Assembly: GCA_017446355.1 (NCBI GenBank) | Contig: JAFSQZ010000033.1 | Span: 1-13,957 of the forward strand | Source of the DNA: Neisseriaceae bacterium | GTDB lineage: Bacteria > Pseudomonadota > Gammaproteobacteria > Burkholderiales > Neisseriaceae | DNA length: 13,957 nt | Direction: 5' to 3' | Part shown: positions 1 through 5,446 of the stretch, in pieces | How positions within the stretch are numbered: position 1 is the stretch's first letter | Layout of the letters: every line of letters begins with the position of its first letter | Translations under genes and position numbers: made by a program | The notes under the pieces: model-generated | What the model was told of the DNA's origin: nothing | What the model saw: only the letters and a program-made list of their open reading frames with translations | The model's database searches: none

Positions 1-926
1 CCGCGTGCGGCAACGTCTGTTGCCACCAAAATTTTACAACGACCTCTGCGTAAATCCATTAAAGTGCGATTGCGCCAAGTTTGGGGCATATCTCCGTGTA
101 AACAATTGGCGGCGAAACCTTTGTCATAAAGTTCGTCAGCGATGACTTCTGTCATGGCTTTGGTGGACGTGAAAATGATACATTGGTCAATGCTGGCATC
201 GCGCAACAAGTGGTCTAATAAGCGATTTTTGTGGTTTTTGTCATCACAATAGAATAATTGTTCTTCAATTTTGCCTTGTTTATCTTCTTTGGCAATTTCT
301 ATAATTTCAGGTTCGTGCGTGAGTTTGCGTGCGAGTTTGCCAACAGCACCGTCCCAAGTGGCGGAGAATAATAGTGTTTGACGATTGCTTGGTGTGGCAG
401 CAACAATGGTTTCAATATCATCAATAAAGCCCATATCCAGCATACGGTCGGCTTCATCAAGTACCAAAACTTCTAAACGGTCAAAATCTACGCGTCCTGA
501 ACGCATATGATCCATTAAGCGACCAGGTGTGGCAACGATAATATCAATAGGGCGGTTTAATGCTTTGATTTGTTGACCAAAAGATGTGCCGCCAACAAGT
601 GTAACCGTACGCAACCATTTCATATTTTGTGCATAAATTTGGGCGTTTTTTTCTACTTGTGCCGCCAATTCACGTGTGGGCGTAAGCACCAAAATACGTG
701 GACCTTTGCCAGATTTGGTGCTGCGCGTGGTGATTTTTTGTAGGCTTGGCAATAAGAATGCAGCGGTTTTTCCTGAACCTGTTTGTGCGCAAGCCATAAT
801 GTCTTTGCCGTTTAACGCGTGCGGAATGGCTTGTGCTTGAATGGGAGTAGGGGTTTCATAACCTGCTTTGCGTAAAGCAGAAAGTAGGTTGACATCAAGA
901 TTTAAATCACTAAATTGAATACTCAT
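1..926 (-). CDS. DEAD-box ATP-dependent RNA helicase (RhlE/SrmB-like), C-terminus cut by window edge
   Basis: ATP-dependent RNA helicase that unwinds short duplexes or remodels RNA-protein complexes in ribosome assembly or mRNA decay (family knowledge). The start is the ATG read leftward from 926; 308 residues are visible. Core motifs appear in order: Q motif around PTPIQ (26-30), Walker A AQTGSGKT (47-54), PTREL (83-87), TPGR (133-136), DEAD (157-160), SAT (188-190), HGDMPQ (277-282), and VATDVAARG (301-309), where the window ends. The missing part should be the last helicase motif and a basic tail, so the RhlE or SrmB subfamily cannot be settled. No good Shine-Dalgarno stands before the ATG. 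A promoter, several hairpins and an intrinsic terminator lie upstream on the same strand, so expression may be controlled in the leader. Confidence 0.95.
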   Translation of the reverse strand, partial: MSIQFSDLNLDVNLLSALRKAGYETPTPIQAQAIPHALNGKDIMACAQTGSGKTAAFLLPSLQKITTRSTKSGKGPRILVLTPTRELAAQVEKNAQIYAQNMKWLRTVTLVGGTSFGQQIKALNRPIDIIVATPGRLMDHMRSGRVDFDRLEVLVLDEADRMLDMGFIDDIETIVAATPSNRQTLLFSATWDGAVGKLARKLTHEPEIIEIAKEDKQGKIEEQLFYCDDKNHKNRLLDHLLRDASIDQCIIFTSTKAMTEVIADELYDKGFAANCLHGDMPQTWRNRTLMDLRRGRCKILVATDVAAR

Positions 927-968
927 AAGTTTTTTAATTTGCGAAACAACAACATTCTGTCTGAATTT

Positions 969-980
969 TTCAGGCAGCCG
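969..980 (-). repeat. DNA uptake sequence, 11/12
   Basis: CGGCTGCCTGAA on the minus strand, in the helicase leader between terminator and ATG. With the nearby 957-965 segment it can form an imperfect hairpin (loop TTT). Confidence 0.8.
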
Positions 981-997
981 CAGAAGCATGGGAACTT

Positions 998-1042
998 TTA
1001 AAAAGAAACACGCGCATATTTTGCAATCATAATATGCGTGTT
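998..1042 (-). terminator. Intrinsic terminator upstream of the helicase gene
   Basis: AACACG..CATATT (1007-1020) pairs with AATATGCGTGTT (1031-1042): 12 bp with a 2-nt bulge and a 10-nt loop. On the minus strand the stem is followed by UUUCUUUUU (1006-998), the arrangement of a rho-independent terminator. Its place 72 nt before the ATG at 926 suggests attenuation of the helicase gene or the 3' end of a small RNA. Confidence 0.6.
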
Positions 1043-1198
1043 AAGAATTTTATAGCAAAGTTGTCGCAGCTTTTGTGCTGGTATACATCGGCAACAACCT
1101 GCAATTTTAAAGAGAAGTAAGTTTTTATGTCATTAATCGTTAATGATGAAAAGAAAGCAACTTACTTTGGTTGAAGACGATGGCTTCAAAGACCGCGC
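998..1198 (-). ncRNA. Structured ~200-nt RNA: helicase leader/attenuator or small RNA
   Basis: Reading leftward from a promoter at 1199-1227, the transcript would begin near 1192 and fold into four separate stem-loops. SL1 pairs TTGAAG with CTTCAA (1171-1189, 6 bp). SL2 pairs AAGTAAGTT (1115-1123) with AACTTACTT (1159-1167), 9 bp, and contains a nested 7-bp hairpin at 1130-1146. SL3 pairs 1060-1066 with 1092-1098 (7 bp, one wobble) and holds an inner 4-bp stem, 1067-1070 with 1077-1080. SL4 is the terminator at 998-1042. No protein-coding frame fits. It sits 72 nt before the helicase start codon, so it is either its 5' leader with conditional termination or an independent small RNA. I do not recognise a known Rfam family. 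Confidence 0.5.
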
Positions 1199-1227
1199 AT
1201 AATAACAAAATATTTTTGATAAAACAA
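1199..1227 (-). promoter_or_regulatory. Sigma-70-type promoter, minus strand
   Basis: Read on the minus strand: -35 TTGTTT (1227-1222), a 17-bp spacer, and -10 TATTAT (1204-1199), giving a start near 1192. The -10 box is inside an 8-bp inverted repeat, ATAATAAC (1199-1206) with GTTATTAT (1228-1235), which flanks the promoter and could bind a regulator. Confidence 0.5.
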
Positions 1228-1241
1228 GTTATTATATTGTT

Positions 1242-1256
1242 TTCAGGCTGCCTGAA
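1242..1256. repeat. DNA uptake sequence, full palindrome
   Basis: TTCAGGCTGCCTGAA, extended by TT and AA to 19 bp (1240-1258). It lies just upstream of the minus-strand promoter. Confidence 0.95.
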
Positions 1257-1419
1257 AATGGGTAATGCTTTTTATTGATGGTTTTTGTTTGTGATGAGAG
1301 GGTTTGTTTTGCTGTGTTTTTTCTAAAAGATGGTGTGAATGTTTTTTTGTGGTAAAAAAGTGTGCAAAAATTATTTGCTCTGCATTTGTTTTTTTGAATA
1401 AAAAATGAAATATTTTATG

Positions 1420-1450
1420 ATAAAACAATTGGTTAAGATAATTGTTTTAT
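1420..1450. repeat. 11-bp perfect inverted repeat in AT-rich spacer
   Basis: ATAAAACAATT (1420-1430) and AATTGTTTTAT (1440-1450) are perfect complements separated by 9 nt. The stem has only two G-C pairs, so as RNA it would be weak; as DNA it could be an operator. No clean T tract follows. Confidence 0.5.
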
Positions 1451-1490
1451 TTTGTGAAATTTATAGAATGATGTGTTTTGAAAAGGTTTT

Positions 1491-1502
1491 AAGCTGCCTG
1501 AA
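1491..1502 (+). repeat. DNA uptake sequence, 11/12
   Basis: AAGCTGCCTGAA upstream of the putative tgt promoter. Confidence 0.8.
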
Positions 1503-1525
1503 TGTTATATGTGTGTTAAAAACGT

Positions 1526-1551
1526 TATAATGACAACTTTTTTATGTTGTC
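1526..1551 (+). promoter_or_regulatory. Possible tgt promoter with overlapping leader hairpin
   Basis: TATAAT (1526-1531) is a perfect -10 box, but no good -35 is found at 16-18 bp. It is followed directly by GACAAC (1532-1537), an 8-nt T-rich loop and GTTGTC (1546-1551), a dyad that would cover the start site. The start codon of tgt is at 1621. Confidence 0.35.
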
Positions 1552-1569
1552 TTAAACCAAAATTTTGTG

Positions 1570-1584
1570 TTCAGGCAGCCTGAA
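1570..1584. repeat. DNA uptake sequence, full palindrome
   Basis: TTCAGGCAGCCTGAA, 36 bp before the tgt start codon, in its predicted leader. Confidence 0.95.
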
Positions 1585-1620
1585 TGTTTTGTAATCTGAA
1601 TTGTATTTAAATAAACCATT

Positions 1621-2736
1621 ATGCTTAAATTTACCTTACATAAAAAAGATGGCTATGCACGGCGTGGTACGCTGGAATTAAATCACGGTAAAATTGAAAC
1701 GCCTGTGTTTATGCCTGTTGGCACTTATGGTTCGGTGAAAGCAATGACACCGCAGCATTTAAACGATATTCAGGCGCAAATTATTTTGGGCAATACTTAT
1801 CATTTGTGGTTGCGACCTGGTTTGGAAGTGATTGGTGAATTTGGTGGCTTGCATCAATTTATCGGTTGGGATAAACCGATTTTAACGGATTCAGGTGGTT
1901 TTCAAGTGTTTTCGCTGGCAGATATGCGTAAACTTACCGAAGAAGGTTGCACGTTTAAAAGTCCCATCAATGGTGATAAATTGTTTTTGTCGCCTGAAAT
2001 TTCTATGAAAATTCAAACGGTTTTGAATTCCGATATTGTGATGCAATTGGATGAGTGTACACCAGGTGAAGCCAGTTATGACCAAGCGCAAAAATCTTTG
2101 CAAATGTCTTTGCGTTGGGCTGAACGCAGTAAAAAAGCCTTTGAAGATTTAAAGAATCCAAATGCTTTGTTTGGGATTATACAAGGCGCGATGTACGAAG
2201 ATTTGCGTGAACAATCTTTGCGTGGTTTGGAAGAATTGGATTTTGCAGGTTTGGCGATTGGTGGTTTGTCGGTGGGCGAACCGAAACCTGAAATGTATCG
2301 TATGTTGCGCACAGTTGCTCCGATGCTGCCTGAACATAAACCGCATTATTTAATGGGTGTGGGTACGCCTGAAGACTTGGTTTATGGTGTGGCACACGGC
2401 GTGGATATGTTTGATTGCGTGATGCCAACGCGTAATGCGCGTAATGGGTGGTTGTTTACACGTTTTGGTGATATTAAAATTAAAAATGCAAAACATCGCC
2501 ACGATAAACGTCCATTAGATGAAAGTTGTGATTGTTATACTTGTCGTCATTTTAGTCGTGCGTATTTGTATCATTTACATAAAGTTGGCGAAATTTTGGG
2601 TGCGCAATTGAACACTATTCATAATTTGCATTTTTATCAAGTATTGATGCGTGAAATACGCGAAGCTATTGAAATGGGGCGTTTTGCCGATTGGCAAGCG
2701 CAATTTTATGAAAATCGTGCAAAAGGCATTGATTAA
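1621..2736 (+). CDS. tgt: Queuine tRNA-ribosyltransferase (tRNA-guanine transglycosylase)
   Basis: Exchanges guanine at the wobble position (34) of GUN-anticodon tRNAs for preQ1, the first tRNA-bound step of queuosine synthesis; cytoplasmic, zinc-dependent. The 371 residues match the usual bacterial length. D90 in DSGGFQVF and D265 in VDMFDCVMPTR correspond to the catalytic Asp89 and nucleophile Asp264 of E. coli Tgt. The zinc site is intact: C303, C305, C308 (CDCYTC) and H334. All these positions sit one residue above E. coli numbering. The start ATG lacks a clear Shine-Dalgarno, but the N-terminus fits the family. An uptake 10-mer at 2325-2334 is read as LPE. The next plus-strand gene starts 56 bp downstream with no obvious terminator between. 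Confidence 0.97.
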   Translation: MLKFTLHKKDGYARRGTLELNHGKIETPVFMPVGTYGSVKAMTPQHLNDIQAQIILGNTYHLWLRPGLEVIGEFGGLHQFIGWDKPILTDSGGFQVFSLADMRKLTEEGCTFKSPINGDKLFLSPEISMKIQTVLNSDIVMQLDECTPGEASYDQAQKSLQMSLRWAERSKKAFEDLKNPNALFGIIQGAMYEDLREQSLRGLEELDFAGLAIGGLSVGEPKPEMYRMLRTVAPMLPEHKPHYLMGVGTPEDLVYGVAHGVDMFDCVMPTRNARNGWLFTRFGDIKIKNAKHRHDKRPLDESCDCYTCRHFSRAYLYHLHKVGEILGAQLNTIHNLHFYQVLMREIREAIEMGRFADWQAQFYENRAKGID

Positions 2737-2750
2737 AGATTGGAGCAGCT

Positions 2751-2765
2751 TTCAGGCTGCCTGAA
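2751..2765. repeat. DNA uptake sequence, full palindrome
   Basis: TTCAGGCTGCCTGAA between tgt and envC. A GCAGC at 2745-2749 can alternatively pair with GCTGC at 2756-2760. No T tract follows, so it is not an obvious terminator. Confidence 0.95.
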
Positions 2766-2792
2766 ATCAATTAAATTAAGCATAAGTGAACG

Positions 2793-3935
2793 ATGATGAA
2801 ACTAACAAAAATCCTGTGTTACACAATCTTATTGAGTGCGCCTTTGTTACAGGCAGCCCCTGTTAATGATACAAAAGCCAAACAAGTGCGCCAAGAAATT
2901 GAACGCGCTAATAAAAAGCTTAAAGAACATCAAAGCGCACAAAAACAAACGGCAAAAAATTTGGCAAATATTCAAACAGAGTTAAAAAAAGTACAGCGTG
3001 AATTAAATGAAGTGGTGAAACAGCAGCAAGATGCCACCAGAAAAATACATGAACTACAATTGCGTATGCTGGATTTGCAAAACGATATTGCGACCACCAA
3101 AGCTAAAATATCGCGACTGTTATTATTGAATTATCAATATCCTAATCAAAGTACAGCAGCATTATTTTTGCAACAAGCCGATGTTAATGAAAAAAGTCGT
3201 TTTCTAAAATACACCACATACATCAATCGGTTTAATGCGCATCTGATTGAGCAATTAAAAGAGCAACAGAATGAATTGCAAGAACAAGAAAAAGTTTTGG
3301 AAGAAGAGCAAAATCGTTTAAATAAATTGATTATGCGTTACCAAACCAAAGCGCGTGAATTGGGAAAAAATCGCAGTCAAGCGGATACCATTAACCGTCA
3401 AATCGGTATTGATATTAAAAACCAAGAAAAACACTTGGCAAAATTGCGTGAAGAAGAACGCAGTTTATTGGAAAAAATCAATAAACTCAGTAAGCTAAAA
3501 TCTAAACCAAGTTCCACACTTACCGATGAGGATAAAACTTTAAAACAACCTAAAACAGCAAGCAATAAAATCTACTTATCACGCCCTGTTTCAGGCAGCA
3601 TTCAAGGACAATATGGTCAAAAACGAGAAGATGGTCGTCCTTGGAATGGTGTTTTTATTGCTACTGCACCACAAGCAGTGAAAGCAGCAGCTGATGGAAC
3701 AGTATTGATGGCAGAAAAATATGGCACATCTGGCTCTATGGTGATTGGCATTGAACACGATGATGGCTCTAAAACTGTTTACGTTGGTTTAAGTCGTGTC
3801 AGTGTTGCAAAAGACAGTCGCGTAACACGTCAACAAGTGATTGGACAATCTGGGGAATATTTAGGTAAACAAGGTCTGTATTTTGAATGGCTTGTGAACG
3901 GTGTTCGCGCTAATCCTGCTCCTTATTTTAAATAA
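2793..3935 (+). CDS. envC: EnvC-like murein hydrolase activator (degenerate LytM/M23 domain)
   Basis: Predicted periplasmic protein that activates an amidase splitting septal peptidoglycan during cell separation (EnvC family role). A signal peptide covers residues 1 to about 22 (LLSAPLLQAAP). A long charged coiled coil (about 25-110 and 150-235) comes next, then a linker and a C-terminal LytM fold (about 262-380). The zinc-binding residues of active M23 peptidases are gone: the usual HxGxD segment reads WNGVFIA (284-290), the Y.H segment reads YVGLS (330-334), and the HxH segment reads YFEW (363-366). It is therefore expected to be non-enzymatic, as in EnvC. A second ATG at 2796 could be the start instead. 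Uptake sequence in the frame at 3590 is read as SGS. It lies between tgt and dgkA, probably co-transcribed. Confidence 0.85.
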   Translation: MMKLTKILCYTILLSAPLLQAAPVNDTKAKQVRQEIERANKKLKEHQSAQKQTAKNLANIQTELKKVQRELNEVVKQQQDATRKIHELQLRMLDLQNDIATTKAKISRLLLLNYQYPNQSTAALFLQQADVNEKSRFLKYTTYINRFNAHLIEQLKEQQNELQEQEKVLEEEQNRLNKLIMRYQTKARELGKNRSQADTINRQIGIDIKNQEKHLAKLREEERSLLEKINKLSKLKSKPSSTLTDEDKTLKQPKTASNKIYLSRPVSGSIQGQYGQKREDGRPWNGVFIATAPQAVKAAADGTVLMAEKYGTSGSMVIGIEHDDGSKTVYVGLSRVSVAKDSRVTRQQVIGQSGEYLGKQGLYFEWLVNGVRANPAPYFK

Positions 3936-3968
3936 TCTATTTATCTGTGAAGTTTTTAAAGTGTCGTT

Positions 3969-4352
3969 ATGATGGACAAAGATAAGATACAACGCTTTAT
4001 TTCTAAAAGTAAACACGGTACGCATCTCATCAATGCTACGAAATATTCGTGTGAAGGCTTATATACTGCTTGGCAAAATGAAACCGCTTTTCGGCAACTG
4101 GTGGTTTTGCACAGCGTATTGTTTGTGCTGGTGTGGGTATTAAATCTTGGCGATAACACACGCCTTATTTTAATTGCATTATCGTTTTTATCTTTGATTG
4201 TAGAATTATTCAATACCGCCATTGAAGCAACGGTTGACTATATTTCTTTGGAAAAACACCCGCTTGCAAAATGTGCCAAAGATGCAGGTTCAGCCGCACA
4301 AATGCTGGTACTGATTTTATTAGCCATTGCTTGGGCAATTGCTCTATTTTAA
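3969..4352 (+). CDS. dgkA: Diacylglycerol kinase, prokaryotic DgkA type
   Basis: Integral inner-membrane enzyme that phosphorylates diacylglycerol to phosphatidic acid, recycling lipid left over from periplasmic glucan or lipopolysaccharide modification. At 127 residues it is the usual size. The signature ELFNTAIEATVD contains E79, N82 and E86, spaced as E69, N72 and catalytic E76 in E. coli. AKDAGSAA (103-110) matches the second family motif. Three hydrophobic helices lie at about 45-60, 65-88 and 109-126, preceded by an amphipathic N-terminus. A second ATG at 3972 is an alternative start. It sits 33 bp after envC; an uptake palindrome fills the gap to the next gene. Confidence 0.95.
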   Translation: MMDKDKIQRFISKSKHGTHLINATKYSCEGLYTAWQNETAFRQLVVLHSVLFVLVWVLNLGDNTRLILIALSFLSLIVELFNTAIEATVDYISLEKHPLAKCAKDAGSAAQMLVLILLAIAWAIALF

Positions 4353-4372
4353 GCATTTTCTGATTAACCTTT

Positions 4373-4387
4373 TTCAGGCAGCCTGAA
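4373..4387. repeat. DNA uptake sequence, full palindrome abutting a start codon
   Basis: TTCAGGCAGCCTGAA ends one base before the ATG of the RpfE-like gene (4388) and occupies the usual ribosome-binding position. Confidence 0.95.
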
Positions 4388-5305
4388 ATGTTTACGCTTG
4401 TTTTACCCCATTGTTCACTCAACAATACGACATCACCCAGTTTGCAAAAACTCTTGCGTCAGGCACGTTTTCAGGCAGTATTGTGTGCGCCATCAGAACT
4501 TTATCAACGTTATTTAGCGTGGCAATTTAAACCGAACACCATTTTAGCCGTACCCATTTATCAGCAAATGGGTATGAATACCACGCAATTGGTTGATGCG
4601 CGTTGTTTTGAACTCAATGAACAAGAAGCGACACAATACATCAACGCACTCAATCAGTTCTATGGTGATGATGCACATTTTCAACTCATCACACCAAAAA
4701 TTTGGCAACTCACGCTGCCTGAAACGAATGATTTCAATATGCCAAGCGTATTGGATATTGGTGGACAAACCGATGCAATGTATCGCAGTGAACAACAAGC
4801 CAGTGCAAAATGGTTACAATTTTCCACTGAATTACAGATGTGGTTACATCAATCGCCACTTAATCAGCATCGTCAACAACATCAACAAACCATTATCAAT
4901 GGTTTATGGATTTGGCTGCCTGAAAACAGCAACATCACTTTTCAGGCAGCTTGTTTAGTGAGCGATAGTGAATGGGCAAAGTTTAGTCCTATTAAACAAA
5001 CCATCAACTTTCCAAAAGATTTTCACGTTTTGCAACAGCAATGCCAACAAAACCATATTGATGTACAACAAATGACATTGTTTAGTGAAGATTTTGTTGC
5101 AGGCGTACTCACGCAAAACAGTTGGGCAACAGAAGAAAAATGGCAATATTGGGAACAACATTTTTTTGCACCTATTTTGAAAGATTTAAACAAAATACAA
5201 TCTTTTCAAATTGTTACCGAACAAGGTGTTTGGCAAATCAATGCTAAAAAGTGGTATTTGGCCATAAAAAAACTATTTTTTAAACATTCAGGCAGCAAGC
5301 AATAA
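4388..5305 (+). CDS. RpfE/COG4255-like conserved protein, function unknown
   Basis: 305 residues resembling a beta/gamma-proteobacterial family often annotated RpfE-type regulatory protein or, questionably, cofactor-independent phosphoglycerate mutase. The diagnostic region is about 146-178: a helix (STELQMWLHQSPLNQHR) followed by INGLWIWLPE, which matches the family's HPVN..R...VNSLWFWG pattern from memory. A C-terminal WEQHFFAPIL segment (255-264) also fits. There is no signal peptide or membrane helix, so it is probably cytoplasmic. No metal-binding or catalytic motif of phosphoglycerate mutase is visible, so I do not support that name. The ATG directly follows an uptake palindrome that occupies the ribosome-binding position. 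Four more uptake 10-mers lie inside the gene (4714, 4915, 4941, 5287), two as an inverted pair. Confidence 0.6.
   Translation: MFTLVLPHCSLNNTTSPSLQKLLRQARFQAVLCAPSELYQRYLAWQFKPNTILAVPIYQQMGMNTTQLVDARCFELNEQEATQYINALNQFYGDDAHFQLITPKIWQLTLPETNDFNMPSVLDIGGQTDAMYRSEQQASAKWLQFSTELQMWLHQSPLNQHRQQHQQTIINGLWIWLPENSNITFQAACLVSDSEWAKFSPIKQTINFPKDFHVLQQQCQQNHIDVQQMTLFSEDFVAGVLTQNSWATEEKWQYWEQHFFAPILKDLNKIQSFQIVTEQGVWQINAKKWYLAIKKLFFKHSGSKQ
4915..4950. repeat. Inverted pair of uptake sequences inside a coding region
   Basis: GCTGCCTGAAAA (4915-4926) and TTTTCAGGCAGC (4939-4950) are perfect 12-bp complements around a 12-nt loop. Inverted pairs of neisserial uptake sequences are usually found behind genes as terminators; this one lies within an open frame and is read as LPE and QAA. 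Confidence 0.85.
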
Positions 5306-5398
5306 CTAGCTGAATTTTTGATGGCAATGACCACTAAACAATGTAATGAAAAAGATTTTGTATAGAGAAAACACCGAAAAAATAAAATCATTTTAGAT

Positions 5399-5441
5399 TA
5401 TAATTGCCACTTTTTCAGGCAGCATCAGTATTTTAGAGAGG
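5399..5441 (+). promoter_or_regulatory. Probable -10 box and ribosome binding site of the symporter gene
   Basis: TATAAT (5399-5404) stands 42 bp before the ATG at 5447, without a recognisable -35. The binding site AGAGAGG (5435-5441) is 5 nt before the ATG and supports that start. A partial uptake sequence (5414-5423) lies in the predicted untranslated leader. Confidence 0.4.
5414..5423 (-). repeat. DNA uptake sequence core, 10-mer
   Basis: TTCAGGCAGC in the symporter leader; only the 10-base core is kept. Confidence 0.75.
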
Positions 5442-5446
5442 TTTTT

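Larger units (their letters stand above)
927..1620. other. 694-bp intergenic region between the helicase gene and tgt
   Basis: The left half (927-1235) holds the minus-strand leader or RNA and its promoter. The right half (1236-1620) is very AT-rich with T/G-biased plus-strand sequence and many short T runs. It holds four uptake-sequence copies in all (969-980, 1242-1256, 1491-1502, 1570-1584), an 11-bp inverted repeat (1420-1450), and a TATAAT box (1526-1531) followed by a hairpin, GACAAC with GTTGTC (1532-1551). I see no convincing protein gene; short lysine/histidine/phenylalanine-rich frames on the minus strand reflect base composition. Confidence 0.7.

Noticed and set aside
1243..1428. 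61-residue minus-strand open frame rich in Lys, His and Phe, ending in FQAA
   Set aside because: Its composition follows from T/G-rich plus-strand sequence, its end is just a translated uptake sequence, and no ribosome binding site or promoter fits.
927..1620. Riboswitch for queuosine precursors (preQ1) ahead of tgt
   Set aside because: I found no preQ1-type hairpin plus A-rich tail on the plus strand; the structured segment is oriented toward the helicase gene.
2745..2765. Hairpin after tgt as an intrinsic terminator
   Set aside because: The uptake palindrome can fold, but no U run follows on the plus strand, so read-through into envC is more likely.
4388..5305. Annotation as cofactor-independent phosphoglycerate mutase
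   Set aside because: No metal-binding or phosphoserine motif of that enzyme is visible; the similarity is to the RpfE/COG4255 family, for which that name is doubtful.
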